Assembly (NCBI GenBank): GCA_002477945.1
Contig: DLLF01000005.1
Span: forward strand, 1 to 64,000
Direction: 5' to 3'
From: Bacteroidales bacterium UBA7569
GTDB taxonomy: Bacteria; Bacteroidota; Bacteroidia; Bacteroidales; Paludibacteraceae
Length of the DNA stretch: 64,000 nt
Of this stretch, positions 42,610-51,565 are shown piece by piece. The notes beneath the pieces were generated by a model that was not told where the DNA came from, ran no database searches, and was given only the letters and a program-made list of their open reading frames with translations. Within the stretch, counting starts at the first letter, position 1; every line of letters begins with the position of its first letter. Made by a program: the position numbers and the translations under genes.

Positions 42610-43275
42610 TTATCGTGCAGCCTTGATCACATCAAGACATTCTTTGCATTTGTCGGTGATATATGCCCAGTCGCCGGCAGCGATGACCTCTTTGGGGAAC
42701 AACTTGGAGCCCATGCCTACGCAGTACACGCCCGCTTTGAACCACTTTTCAAGGTTCTCTTTCTCCGGAGCCACACCGCCGGTAACCATAATCTTCGACC
42801 ATGGCATCGGGGCTTTCAGTCCCTTGACCATATTCGGACCATAGACATCACCGGGGAAGAGTTTAGTCAGGTCGCAACCGACTTCCTGTGCTTTGCCGAT
42901 CTCTGTAACCGTACCGCAACCGGGGCAGTAAGGAACCAGGCGGCGGTTGCATACAGGGGCAATGTCGGGGTTGAAAAGCGGACCGACCACGAAGCAGGCA
43001 CCCAGTTGGATATAGAGTGCAGCTGTAGGAGTATCCACTACAGAACCTACGCCGAGCGCCAACTCAGGACACTCTTTGGCAGCCCATTTAACGAGTTCAC
43101 CGAAAATCTCGTGTGCGAAATCGCCACGGTTGGTAAACTCAAACGCACGTACTCCACCCTCATAGCAAGCCTTTACCACATTCTTGCACAAGTCGAGGTC
43201 TTTGTTGTAGTAGACAGGCACCATACCCGTCTCGCCAATCTTGGCCATCACAGCCAACTTATCAAATTTTGCCAT
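42610..43275 (-). CDS. KDPG/KHG aldolase
   Basis: A 221-residue class I aldolase that cleaves 2-keto-3-deoxy-6-phosphogluconate to pyruvate and glyceraldehyde-3-phosphate. Visible features are the N-terminal VPVYYNKDLDLCKNVVKAC, the region RRLVPYCPGCGTVTEI, the Schiff-base Lys in LTKLFPGDVYGP, and the phosphate-binding MVTGGVAPEKENLEKW. It is slightly longer than the E. coli enzyme (about 213). It forms a pathway with the neighbouring kinase and is separated from it by a 111-base gap containing a repeat element. Confidence 0.93.
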   Translation of the reverse strand: MAKFDKLAVMAKIGETGMVPVYYNKDLDLCKNVVKACYEGGVRAFEFTNRGDFAHEIFGELVKWAAKECPELALGVGSVVDTPTAALYIQLGACFVVGPLFNPDIAPVCNRRLVPYCPGCGTVTEIGKAQEVGCDLTKLFPGDVYGPNMVKGLKAPMPWSKIMVTGGVAPEKENLEKWFKAGVYCVGMGSKLFPKEVIAAGDWAYITDKCKECLDVIKAAR

Positions 43276-43302
43276 ATATATATAGTATTATATTTGACTT
43301 TC

Positions 43303-43365
43303 CCAACCCCTCCAGGGGGGGGACTTAATGAATATTCCGTAAGTCCCTTCTTTGGAGGGGTTGGG
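43303..43365. repeat. GC-rich inverted-repeat element
   Basis: CCCAACCCCTCCA (43303-43315) is complementary to TGGAGGGGTTGGG (43353-43365), with an inner ACTT/AAGT pair. It is a perfect 13-bp outer stem. It lies between the aldolase and kinase genes and is the best-preserved copy of the CTCCCC-type family in this window. Confidence 0.75.
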
Positions 43366-43386
43366 GAGGTCGGAGATATTTTTGAT

Positions 43387-44409
43387 TTATCGTTGTACTC
43401 GTCCGTTTGCGTTACCACCTGCGAGGGCTTCCACTTCTTCTACCGAAACGAGGTTGAAATCACCATTAACAGTGTGTTTCAGTGCACTGGCAGCCACTGC
43501 AAATTCCAAAGCCTCGCCCTGCGTTTTCTTGGTGAGCAGACCATGAATCAAGCCTCCGGAGAAAGAGTCGCCACCGCCTACACGGTCAATAATCGGGTTG
43601 ATCTCGTAGCGTTTCGACTGATAGAACTCTTTGCCGTCATAGATGAGGGCTTTCCAACCATTGAAGGTAGCCGAATAACTCTCGCGGAGAGTGGAAACGA
43701 CATACTTGAAGCCGAACTCTTTCATCATCTGCTCGAAGATGCCTTTGTAGCCTTCCGCATTGGTCTCACCGCTTTCCACATCTGCATCGGGTTTGAAACC
43801 GAGACAAAGAGCCGCATCTTCTTCATTACCGATACATACATCTACATATTGCATCAGCGGGCGCATGATGGAGATGGCTTTCTCGCTCGTCCACAGTTTC
43901 TTGCGGAAGTTCAGATCCACAGAAACCGTTACGCCGTGGCGTTTAGCGGCTTCGCAGGCAAGGCGTGTAATCTCAGCCGCCTTATCGGAAATAGCGGGCG
44001 TAATACCACTCCAGTGGAACCACTGTGCGCCTTCCATAATTGCATCGAAGTCAAAATCCGACGGTTCTGCCTCTGCAATAGCCGAATGTGCGCGGTCGTA
44101 GATGACCTTAGAAGGACGCATAGAAGCACCGGTCTCGCAGTAGTAGAGTCCGACACGGTCGCCGCCACGTGCGATAAAATCGGTATTTACGCCATAGCGA
44201 CGCAGAGCATTCACTGCAATCTGACCAATCTCATGCTTGGGCAGTTTGCTTACGAAGACAGCCTCGTGCCCATAGTTAGCACACGAAACAGCCACATTCG
44301 CCTCACCGCCACCTGGTATGATACGGAAAGAGTCAGTTTGAATAAAACGGTCGTTGCCCGCAGGCGACAGGCGGAGCATAATCTCGCCTAAAGTAACAAT
44401 CTTTGCCAT
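43387..44409 (-). CDS. kdgK: 2-keto-3-deoxygluconate kinase
   Basis: A 340-residue PfkB-family sugar kinase converting KDG to KDPG. It begins MAKIVTLGEIMLRLSP, has the PGGGEANVAVSCANYG substrate-binding motif near residue 35, and the PfkB signature 2 with catalytic Asp (DRVGGGDSFSGGLIHGLL) near the C-terminus. The frame is open 15 codons further upstream, but those residues come from a repeat remnant and the ATG at 44409 is the family start. It works directly before the aldolase encoded next to it. Confidence 0.93.
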   Translation of the reverse strand: MAKIVTLGEIMLRLSPAGNDRFIQTDSFRIIPGGGEANVAVSCANYGHEAVFVSKLPKHEIGQIAVNALRRYGVNTDFIARGGDRVGLYYCETGASMRPSKVIYDRAHSAIAEAEPSDFDFDAIMEGAQWFHWSGITPAISDKAAEITRLACEAAKRHGVTVSVDLNFRKKLWTSEKAISIMRPLMQYVDVCIGNEEDAALCLGFKPDADVESGETNAEGYKGIFEQMMKEFGFKYVVSTLRESYSATFNGWKALIYDGKEFYQSKRYEINPIIDRVGGGDSFSGGLIHGLLTKKTQGEALEFAVAASALKHTVNGDFNLVSVEEVEALAGGNANGRVQR

Positions 44410-44425
44410 AATAGATTTTGCAGAC

Positions 44426-44455
44426 TTTCCCAACCTCTCCATAGAAGAGGTCAAG
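44426..44455. repeat. Short CTCCCC-family element
   Basis: TTTCCCAACCTCTCCA followed by a TAGAAGAGG half-match. It is a short copy of the element at 43303-43365, in the gap between the uxaC and kdgK genes. Confidence 0.4.
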
Positions 44456-44471
44456 TCAGTCGGTGTTATGT

Positions 44472-45887
44472 TTAGAAATTAAAATACTGTTTTGCGTTGT
44501 TGTAGCAGATGTCTTCCACCATCTGTTGTACGCGTGCTTTCTCGTAGCCGGTGTAGGGAACAAGACCATTCTCGATGTCGTTGCCGAGGATGTTGCACAG
44601 CGTGCGGCGGAAATACTCGTGGCGCGGATAGGAGAGGAAGGAGCGACTGTCGGTCAGCATACCTACAAAGCGGCTCAGCAGACCGAGGTTAGAGAGTGCC
44701 ATCATCTGTTTCTCCATACCATCTTTCTGGTCGAGGAACCACCAGCCCGAACCGAACTGTATCTTACCAGCCACAGAACCATCCTGGAAGTTACCCAACA
44801 TTGTAGCAATCACCTCGTTGGCACACGGGTTGAGGTTATAAAGAATCGTCTTAGCCAACTTGCCCTCCATATTCATCTCGTCGAGGAAATGCGCCATTGC
44901 TTTGGCGGTCGTGAATTCGCCGATGGAGTCAAATCCCGTGTCTGCGCCGAGCAGTTTGAACATCTTGGTATTGTTGTTGCGGATAGCCCCATAGTGGTAT
45001 TGCTGTGTCCAACCGGCAGCGTAGTCCATTTCTGCCTGCATATGCAGGAAAGCGTGTTTGTACTGACGGATTTCGCCGGTAGTCAGATCCTTGCCGGCAA
45101 GTGCCTTATCCATAATGGCATTAATTTCCGCCTCTGTGTAAGGTTCGTCATAGAACTCCTCGATACCATGGTCGGACAGACGGCAACCCATCGTAGCAAA
45201 GAAATCGTGGCGTTTTTGGAGCGCATCGGTCAGATCGGCAAACGTATGTATCTCCATGCCGCTCACCTGCGAGAGTTTTTCGATATAGGCTTTCCATGTA
45301 GCGGCATCGATATTCATCGCTGCATCGGGACGCCATGCGGGAAGCATACGGGTCTTGCAGGTCGGGTCGGCAGCCACCACTTTGTGCCATTCGAGGCTGT
45401 CAGCGGGGTCGTCGGTCGTGCAGACAATCTCCACGTGGTAATGCTCCATCATTCCGCGCGGGCAGAATTTCGGGTCGGTAGCAATCTGACGGTTGCACTC
45501 GTCGTAGATCTCACGGGCAGTTTCCGGATTGAGACGTTTGTCAATACCAAAAGCGGTCTTAAGTTCAAGGTGTGTCCAGTGGTAGAGGGGGTTGCGGAAG
45601 GTATAAGGCACCGTCTGAGCCCATTTTTCAAATTTCTCCCAGTCGGTAGTATCTTTTCCCGTGCAATAACGCTCATCAATACCATTGGAACGCATAGCAC
45701 GCCACTTGTAGTGGTCGCCCATAAGCCAGATCTGTGCAATTGATTCGAAGCGTTTATTCTCGGCAACCATCTGCGGAATGAGATGGCAGTGATAGTCAAT
45801 AATCGGCATTTTCGCCGCATGCTCATGATAGAGTTCCTGTGCAGTCTCTGTCTGCAAGAGGAAGTCCTTGTCCATAAAGGTTTTCAT
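44472..45887 (-). CDS. uxaC: Glucuronate (uronate) isomerase
   Basis: A 471-residue enzyme, the same size as E. coli UxaC (470). It isomerises D-glucuronate to D-fructuronate (and galacturonate to tagaturonate) as the first intracellular step of hexuronate catabolism. It is an amidohydrolase-fold protein with the metal motif YHCHL near residue 35 and the conserved C-terminal region RFVGMLTDSRSFLSYPRHEYFRR. It is the first gene of the uxaC-kdgK-aldolase-transporter unit. The oxidoreductase and dehydratase steps (UxuB/UxuA or UxaB/UxaA) that would join UxaC to KdgK are not in this window. Confidence 0.97.
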   Translation of the reverse strand: MKTFMDKDFLLQTETAQELYHEHAAKMPIIDYHCHLIPQMVAENKRFESIAQIWLMGDHYKWRAMRSNGIDERYCTGKDTTDWEKFEKWAQTVPYTFRNPLYHWTHLELKTAFGIDKRLNPETAREIYDECNRQIATDPKFCPRGMMEHYHVEIVCTTDDPADSLEWHKVVAADPTCKTRMLPAWRPDAAMNIDAATWKAYIEKLSQVSGMEIHTFADLTDALQKRHDFFATMGCRLSDHGIEEFYDEPYTEAEINAIMDKALAGKDLTTGEIRQYKHAFLHMQAEMDYAAGWTQQYHYGAIRNNNTKMFKLLGADTGFDSIGEFTTAKAMAHFLDEMNMEGKLAKTILYNLNPCANEVIATMLGNFQDGSVAGKIQFGSGWWFLDQKDGMEKQMMALSNLGLLSRFVGMLTDSRSFLSYPRHEYFRRTLCNILGNDIENGLVPYTGYEKARVQQMVEDICYNNAKQYFNF

Positions 45888-45968
45888 AATGTTTCTATAC
45901 TAAAGTCTTTTGTTTCAGAATCTGCGAGAATTGAGAAATTACCAGAAATTACCCTTTTCTCCATGTTG

Positions 45969-45976
45969 CAAAAGTA
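45969..45976 (-). promoter_or_regulatory. -7 promoter box for uxaC
   Basis: TACTTTTG on the minus strand fits TAnnTTTG and lies about 80 bases before the uxaC start. The -33 element is poor (TTGG three bases too close), as expected for a regulated promoter. Confidence 0.45.
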
Positions 45977-46093
45977 GTATTTTTTTGCGGTGTCCAAGTA
46001 GAAAAATTGACGCTTTGTGTAGAATTTGCCCAGGAATGACAATCTTGTGCATTGGCACATTTTTTGCTCTATTCAAGCAAAAAAAACAGACTT

Positions 46094-46828
46094 ATGGACA
46101 ATGAATTGAACAAAACCGATTATCGTGAAGAAGATGTGAGAGCATCTGGTTTTGCGAGTAATCCGAGTGTGGTATCCACTTTGATGCGTAACGTTTATTG
46201 GTGGATGACCGCCGCATTGGCTATTACGGGGCTTACCTCGCTTTTGGTAAGCAAGAACGGGGCTATCCTCAGTATGCTATTTTCGAGTTCCGCTCCCATT
46301 ATCACTTTATGCGTTGTGGAATTGTTGTTAGTGATTGTTTTGAGTGCTTGCATCAACAAAATGTCGTTTACGACAGCCACCGTGATGTTTATTGTATATA
46401 GCATCGTTAACGGCTTGACTTTGACACCTATCTTCTTGGTGTACACGGGAGAGAGCATTGCCAGTACGTTCTTCATTACGGCAGGCACGTTTACGGCTAT
46501 GGCGTTGGCAGGAAGTTTTACGAAGAAAGATTTGAGCGGATTGGGAAGATTCTTTCTGATGGCATTGATTGGCCTTATTATTGCTTCGGTGGTGAACATC
46601 TTTGTAGCCAGTTCGCCACTCTATTGGGGTATAACGGTTGTGGGTGTGTTGCTGTTTGCCGGTCTGACAGCATACGATGCACAGCACATCAAGGCTTTGC
46701 TGCAGTTCTACGGAGATGAGGTGAATGAGAATACGCAGAAGATAGCCCTCTTAGGTTCATTGGAACTATATTTGGACTTCATCAATATGTTCCTCTATTT
46801 GCTGCGGCTATTCGGCAAGAAGAACTAA
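46094..46828 (+). CDS. Bax inhibitor-1/YccA family membrane protein
   Basis: A 244-residue protein with about seven membrane helices. The family pattern is visible: FMRNVYWWMT-like start (LMRNVYWWMTAALAITG), IVYSIVNGLTLTPIF in the middle, GLTAYDAQHIKAL near the end, and a charged last segment ELYLDFINMFLYLLRLFG. Bacterial members such as YetJ are pH-sensitive calcium leak channels; YccA modulates FtsH. The start at MDNELNK (46094) was chosen because upstream residues are not conserved-like and follow an A-run. A tRNA promoter follows 33 bases after the stop. Confidence 0.92.
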   Translation: MDNELNKTDYREEDVRASGFASNPSVVSTLMRNVYWWMTAALAITGLTSLLVSKNGAILSMLFSSSAPIITLCVVELLLVIVLSACINKMSFTTATVMFIVYSIVNGLTLTPIFLVYTGESIASTFFITAGTFTAMALAGSFTKKDLSGLGRFFLMALIGLIIASVVNIFVASSPLYWGITVVGVLLFAGLTAYDAQHIKALLQFYGDEVNENTQKIALLGSLELYLDFINMFLYLLRLFGKKN

Positions 46829-46861
46829 GGAGGTCGGGAAGACCAAAAAAAGTTGTTCTTC

Positions 46862-46892
46862 TTGTGTATATAGAAAATATATTGTACTTTTG
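46862..46892 (+). promoter_or_regulatory. Promoter of tRNA-Ser
   Basis: TTGT (46862-46865), 19 bases, then TACTTTTG (46885-46892). The tRNA begins 64 bases downstream. Confidence 0.6.
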
Positions 46893-46955
46893 CAACCGCT
46901 TTCGGTACGATGTGCTGGAGAGGTGATTCAGACTGCTTAGAAGCATCCGATGGAA

Positions 46956-47042
46956 GGAAGGATGGGTGAGTGGCTGAAACCAACAGTTTGCTAAACTGTC
47001 GTACGGGTAACCGTACCGGGGGTTCGAATCCCCCTCCTTCCG
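46956..47042 (+). tRNA. tRNA-Ser (anticodon GCU)
   Basis: A full cloverleaf of 87 nt with a long variable arm as expected for serine. Acceptor GGAAGGA pairs with TCCTTCC, the anticodon arm is ACAGTTT-GCT-AAACTGT, the variable arm is GTACGG/CCGTAC, and the T-arm contains GGTTCGAATCC. Discriminator base G. The CCA end is not fully encoded (CAA follows the G). Confidence 0.95.
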
Positions 47043-47044
47043 CA

Positions 47045-47077
47045 AGCCCTGCGAACACCGGTTCGCAGGGCTTTTTG
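47045..47077 (+). terminator. Terminator after tRNA-Ser
   Basis: AGCCCTGCGAAC and GTTCGCAGGGCT form a perfect 12-bp stem with an ACCG loop, followed by TTTTG. It starts 2 bases after the tRNA. Confidence 0.9.
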
Positions 47078-47155
47078 TTACTATGATACTCCTTGATGTC
47101 TCCATGAAGTGACTCTGAACCGGCACTAATTGCCGATTCAATCTAATGTTTGGTT

Positions 47156-47480
47156 TCCATTAAAGCCCACCAAAGGTTCATTAAAACACTATCGGGTATG
47201 AGGTTCTCCGTTAATTGCCGTCAATGAGCCGTTAATCCACGGAAGACTACTTGCTCCATTAAAGACCACGAAATGTCTCCATTACATCCATTAAAGGTCA
47301 TGTAAAACATTATCGAGTATGAGGTTCTCCGTTAATTGCCGCCAATGAATCGTTAATCCACGGAAGACTACTTGCTCCATTAAAGACCACGAAATGTCTC
47401 CATTAAACCCATTAAAGACCATGTAAAACACTATCGTATATGAGGCTCTCCGTCAATTACCGTTAATGAGGTTCTAATAA
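47156..47480. repeat. 121-bp tandem repeat, about 2.7 copies
   Basis: The words GAGGTTCTCCGTTAATTGCC, CGTTAATCCACGGAAGAC, TTGCTCCATTAAAGACCACG and CCATTAAAG recur with an exact 121-base period (GAGG near 47200, 47321 and 47442). Copies are about 90% alike. The array is non-coding. A diverged single copy lies reversed at 62-114. Confidence 0.85.
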
Positions 47481-48333
47481 AAACTCTATACAGAAAAAAG
47501 GAACAGAGTTGAAGAGCAGCATTGAAGCGGGCAAGCATTATAGGTACTCTATGGAATCGAGACGTTTCAATGGAGGATATGTTATGCCATTTATGGCTGT
47601 GGAATTTGGACAGATAGGACGGATTGGACGAATAGGGAACTTTACAGGGAGACTATTATAGATGTCCTATATGTTCGAGAAGTTCCATGAGGGAGAGAAT
47701 ACCTCCCCAACCCTTCCAAAGAAGGGGAGAGACTTTCCCAAGCCCCCTCGGAAGGGGGGATCATTTACAATTTTATTTTCTCCCGTTCAGGTATTCTTCA
47801 GGTATTCTCCATGTTTCGTTGAGGGGTGCTTGAGGTCTCGTTGAGGGGTCGTACTATTTACGATTGGACCATTTACGATGTACGATTTTGCGAAGGAGGT
47901 GATAGGGAGGACAAAGAATCCGCCAAAGAGATGATGATAGACGTTATAGTCGTTCGAGAAGTTCTATGGAAGTAGGACGAATAAGGTGGATAGGACAGAT
48001 AGGACGAATGGGACAGATAGGGCGAAGGGAGAAGAAGAGGAGGAAGGATGGAAAGGCATCCGACACAATGCCGACGTAACTGACCCGCATATTTTGATTT
48101 AATTTCGCCAACAGGTTAACGTATTGCGAATTTGCCATAGTAATCAAGTGGTGGCGGATAAGTTGTCAAATATCTGCCATGAAAGAGGATTGGCGCACTT
48201 TTTGTTTGTTCACAGGCGAAATCGCAGGATGGCAGTTGTTATTTGCCTATTTGCGGAGATTCTGTCCGACGGATTGTTGTACAGCCTTTCGGATGAGACA
48301 AGATATAAGGATTATAAGTAAACATATCAGTAT
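47481..48333. other. Gene-free intergenic region with mosaic repeats
   Basis: No credible gene. It contains a GC-rich CTCCCC-family element (47693-47760), a reversed copy of the TCGTTGAGGGGT repeat (47805-47850), ATTTACGATGTACGATTTT (reverse of the element at 29591), short GGACAGATAGGACGAAT-type simple repeats (47610-48020), and a reversed fragment of the 29.1-kb repeat (48058-48088). A 65-codon open frame ending 12 bases before the GTPase gene (48124-48321) has no recognisable features. Confidence 0.65.
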
Positions 48334-49539
48334 ATGCAGAATGAAACAATTCCCGTCCTGCTACTCACGGGTTATTTGGGTAGCGGAAAGACAACGTTGC
48401 TGAACCGTATTCTGACCAACAGGAAAGGGATCCGGTTTGCGGTGATAGTGAATGACATAGGCGAAGTAAACATTGATGCAGACCTTATACAGAAGGGTGG
48501 AGTGGTTACAGCGCAAGATGACAGTTTGGTAGCCTTGCAGAATGGTTGTATTTGCTGCACTTTGAAGATGAATCTCGTTCAGCAACTGCACGACCTTTGT
48601 GCACAGCGGTGCTATGACTACATCGTGATAGAGGCTTCCGGTATTTGCGAGCCGGCACCCATAGCACAGACATTGTGTTCGTATCCGCAGATAGTTGCCA
48701 AATCGGATGCTCCCGTGCCGGTGTTGGACAGCATTATCACCGTAGTGGACGCTCTCCGTATGCGTGATGAGTTTGCTTCCGGCAAGGACTTACAGAAAGC
48801 AAACATCGGTGAGGAGGACTTGGCCTCATTGGTTATCCAACAGATTGAATTCTGCAACCTGATATTGCTCAACAAAGCAAGCGAGGTGACGCCGGACGAG
48901 TTGCAGCATATCCGTGCCGTCATTCGTGCCATCCAACCCAAGGCAGAGATTATAGCCTGTGACTATTGTGACGTGCCTTTTTCGAAAATTCTGGATACGA
49001 ATCTGTTCTCTTTTGACGAGGTGGCAGGTTCGGCAGCCTGGATTGCAGGCGTAGAGGGGGAAGTGGAAGATGACGATGATGACGAGCATGAACACAATGA
49101 TGGCGGACATGATGGACACCATCACCATCATGAGCATGAAGATTTTCACAATGAAGAAGAGGGTGAAGCCTTGGAGTACGGAATATCCACTTTTGTTTAT
49201 TACCGCCGTCGTCCGATGGATCTGAACCGTTTTGACGAGTTTGTGGCACGCCATTGGCCAAAGAATGTGATCCGCTGCAAGGGTATGTGTTATTTTGATA
49301 CGGAGTATGATATGTGCTATCTGTTCGAGCAATCGGGCAAACAGTTTAACCTGAAGCAAGCCGGTGCGTTTTATGCGACAATGCCGAAGGACGAATTGGA
49401 GCAGATGCTGGCGCACGATGCGACATTACGCAGGGACTGGGACGATCGGTATGGCGACAGAATGCAGAAATTGGTCTTTATCGGTCAGAATATGGACAAG
49501 ACGGAGATTGTGCGGCAACTGGATGATTGTCTTGTATAG
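48334..49539 (+). CDS. CobW/G3E-family metallochaperone GTPase
   Basis: A 401-residue G3E GTPase of the COG0523 (YjiA/ZNG1-like) group, which delivers zinc or another metal to client proteins. Walker A GYLGSGKT is at 13-20, the metal-binding CICC motif at 73-76, EASGICEP is the Walker B-like loop, and LLNKAS replaces the base-recognition NKxD. Between the GTPase and the CobW C-terminal domain lies an Asp/His/Glu-rich stretch (residues about 247-282, including GHHHHHEHE) that should chelate metal. No Zur-like operator was recognised upstream. Confidence 0.92.
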   Translation: MQNETIPVLLLTGYLGSGKTTLLNRILTNRKGIRFAVIVNDIGEVNIDADLIQKGGVVTAQDDSLVALQNGCICCTLKMNLVQQLHDLCAQRCYDYIVIEASGICEPAPIAQTLCSYPQIVAKSDAPVPVLDSIITVVDALRMRDEFASGKDLQKANIGEEDLASLVIQQIEFCNLILLNKASEVTPDELQHIRAVIRAIQPKAEIIACDYCDVPFSKILDTNLFSFDEVAGSAAWIAGVEGEVEDDDDDEHEHNDGGHDGHHHHHEHEDFHNEEEGEALEYGISTFVYYRRRPMDLNRFDEFVARHWPKNVIRCKGMCYFDTEYDMCYLFEQSGKQFNLKQAGAFYATMPKDELEQMLAHDATLRRDWDDRYGDRMQKLVFIGQNMDKTEIVRQLDDCLV

Positions 49540-49562
49540 CGGCTTGATTATGAGAAAGCGAA

Positions 49563-49608
49563 AAGGGTGCTTCCTGTGAAAGGACAGGAAGCACCCTCTC
49601 ATTTTGTG
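49563..49608. terminator. Terminator between convergent genes
   Basis: AGGGTGCTTCCTGT and ACAGGAAGCACCCT form a perfect 14-bp stem around GAAAGG, followed by CTCATTTT. It lies after the GTPase gene, 40 bases before the end of the glycan locus. Confidence 0.8.
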
Positions 49609-49647
49609 GAGGAGTGAGTCGGATTTATTGCTTATGCCCTTGTTTCC

Positions 49648-50925
49648 TTATCGAATAATGGCTTTCTTGATACTCTCCACGATGTATGCCACATCCTCGT
49701 CGCTGACCATAGGTCCTGACGGCAGACACATACCCACCTTGAACAATGCTTCGCTTACACCGTTCACGTAGGCGGGAGCGTCTTTGTAAACGGGCTGTTT
49801 GTGCATGGGCTTCCATACGGGGCGGGACTCGATGCCTGCCTTGTCAAGATACATACGCAGTGCCTCCACATTGTCGTTGGGCTGGCAGTCGGTGCGCAGT
49901 GTCTCCGCTTGGTGCGTCACGCCTGCCGCACCGCCCACGGCACCTTGTACGGCTACTTCGTAGGCGTGCTCCTGCCCTGCGATACGCAGTGCGGGGTCAA
50001 GGACGATAGTGTTCAGCCAATAGTTGCTGTCGTACTCGGGGGCGGGGTTCTTGTGGAACGTGATACCGTCTGTCTTGGCAAAGGCTTTCTCGTAGAGGTC
50101 GGCAATGTGCTTGTGGTGACGGATATGCTCGTCCACAACGGTCATCTGCCCGCGTCCGATACCTGCACAGATATTCGACAGGCGGTAGTTGTAGCCGATA
50201 GCCTCGTGCTGGTAGTAGGGGTATGCCTCGCGTGCCTGGGTGGCGTACCACATCACTTTCTGCTTGGCTGCCTCGTCGGGGCAAATCAGTGCGCCGCCGC
50301 CTGAGGTGGTAATCATCTTGTTGCCGTTGAAGGACAGCACTCCATACTTGCCGAATGTGCCTAATACTTGTCCTGCGTAGCGGCTGCCGAAACCCTCTGC
50401 GGCATCTTCTATCACGGGTATGCCGTACTTGTCGGCTATCGCCAGTATTTCGCGTATGCGGTAGGGCATCCCGTAGAGTGCTACGGGAATGATGGCTTTG
50501 GGGTATTTGCCCGTCTTGGCTTTGCGGTCGAGAATAGCCTGTTCCAATAGTTCGGGGTCCATATTCCAAGAGTCTTTCTCCGAGTCAATGAACACAGGTG
50601 TTGCGCCGAGATACTTGATAGGGTGACTGCTGGCGCAGAACGTGAACGATTGCACGCATACTTCGTCGCCCGCTTGTACACCGCACGCAATCAGTGCCAA
50701 ATGTACGGCAGCCGTACCCGCAGAGAGTGCCACAACCTGTTTGCTTTGCAGTTGCTGTGCTGTTTCTGTATTGTCGCAACTGCTTACAAACTGCTTCAGG
50801 TCTTCTTCAAATCCGTTTACGTTTGGTCCGAGAGGCACTACCCAGTTGGTATCGAAAGCCTCTTGGATGTACTTCTGTTCATTCCCGCTCATGTGTGCGA
50901 GACAAAGATAAATCCGTTTGTTCAT
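49648..50925 (-). CDS. DegT/DnrJ/EryC1-type sugar aminotransferase (PglE-like)
   Basis: A 425-residue PLP enzyme that aminates a nucleotide-linked keto sugar. It starts MNKRIYLCLAHMSGNEQKYIQEAF, typical of UDP-4-keto-sugar aminotransferases such as PglE. The PLP lysine is in LSFNGNKMITTSGGG, with the phosphate-binding SAGTAAVHLAL near residue 73. The frame extends upstream, but the start at 50925 matches the family. It follows the PglC-like transferase by 22 bases. With the PglC- and PglD-like genes of the same unit it suggests a bacillosamine-like N-acylated amino sugar as the first sugar of the glycan. Confidence 0.92.
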   Translation of the reverse strand: MNKRIYLCLAHMSGNEQKYIQEAFDTNWVVPLGPNVNGFEEDLKQFVSSCDNTETAQQLQSKQVVALSAGTAAVHLALIACGVQAGDEVCVQSFTFCASSHPIKYLGATPVFIDSEKDSWNMDPELLEQAILDRKAKTGKYPKAIIPVALYGMPYRIREILAIADKYGIPVIEDAAEGFGSRYAGQVLGTFGKYGVLSFNGNKMITTSGGGALICPDEAAKQKVMWYATQAREAYPYYQHEAIGYNYRLSNICAGIGRGQMTVVDEHIRHHKHIADLYEKAFAKTDGITFHKNPAPEYDSNYWLNTIVLDPALRIAGQEHAYEVAVQGAVGGAAGVTHQAETLRTDCQPNDNVEALRMYLDKAGIESRPVWKPMHKQPVYKDAPAYVNGVSEALFKVGMCLPSGPMVSDEDVAYIVESIKKAIIR

Positions 50926-50947
50926 ATCTATAATCTCTTTGTTTCTT

Positions 50948-51565
50948 TTAGTTGGTTCCGTCGAAGGTGGGGGCAGTGGCTTCGCCGGCTGTGGATATAC
51001 CCTCACGGTGAAGGACGTTGTGAATAGTCATACCAATAATTTTACAGTCGAGTGCAAACGTCAGGTGGTCCACATACCATACGTCGTACTCGAACTTCTT
51101 GGTATGCGTGATAGCGTTGCGGCCATTGACTTGCGCCCAACCCGTGATGCCGGGTCGTACTTCGTGGCGTCGCATCTGCTCTTTGGTGTACAGGGGCAGG
51201 TACTTGACCAACAGGGGACGAGGTCCTATGAGTGCCATATCTCCTTTGAGTACATTGAAGAGTTGGGGTAACTCGTCAATGGACGTGGAACGTACGAACC
51301 GACCGACTTTGGTCAGACGCTGTGCATCGGGCAACAACTTTCCATTGCTGTCACGTTCGTCGGTCATCGTCTTGAACTTGATAACCTTGAATATCTTTGC
51401 GTCCTTGCCGGGTCGCTCCTGTGTGAAGAACGCTCCTGCGCCATGATTGGCAAAGTGCAGCCATATAGTTACTACAAGCAGCAACGGACTTAGGCAGATA
51501 AGTGCCACCAGTGCTATGCAGAAATCCAATACACGTTTGAGGCAATGTTTATACATTGGTATCAT
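50948..51565 (-). CDS. Initiating undecaprenyl-phosphate sugar-1-phosphate transferase (PglC-like)
   Basis: A 205-residue monotopic phosphoglycosyl transferase that loads the first sugar onto undecaprenyl phosphate. An N-terminal re-entrant helix (RVLDFCIALVALICLSPLLL) is followed by the catalytic domain with KFKTMTDERD (Asp-Glu pair) and STSIDELPQLFNVLKGDMALIGPRPL. It is about the size of PglC and lacks the extra membrane domain of WbaP/WcaJ. The start codon overlaps the upstream stop by four bases, linking this gene to the A+T-rich lic module. Confidence 0.95.
   Translation of the reverse strand: MIPMYKHCLKRVLDFCIALVALICLSPLLLVVTIWLHFANHGAGAFFTQERPGKDAKIFKVIKFKTMTDERDSNGKLLPDAQRLTKVGRFVRSTSIDELPQLFNVLKGDMALIGPRPLLVKYLPLYTKEQMRRHEVRPGITGWAQVNGRNAITHTKKFEYDVWYVDHLTFALDCKIIGMTIHNVLHREGISTAGEATAPTFDGTN

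Noticed and set aside
42601..44391. A 596-codon plus-strand frame opposite the aldolase and kdgK genes
   Set aside because: It runs through two well-supported minus-strand genes and the repeat between them, so it is a shadow frame.
47156..47480. CRISPR array
   Set aside because: The period is 121 bases with nearly identical units and no unique spacers, and no cas gene is nearby. It is a plain tandem repeat.
48124..48321. 65-codon frame ending 12 bases before the CobW/G3E GTPase gene
   Set aside because: The N-terminal part runs over intergenic repeat sequence, there is no signal, domain or promoter, and overlapping frames look equally protein-like. It could be a leader peptide, but the support is too weak for a gene call.
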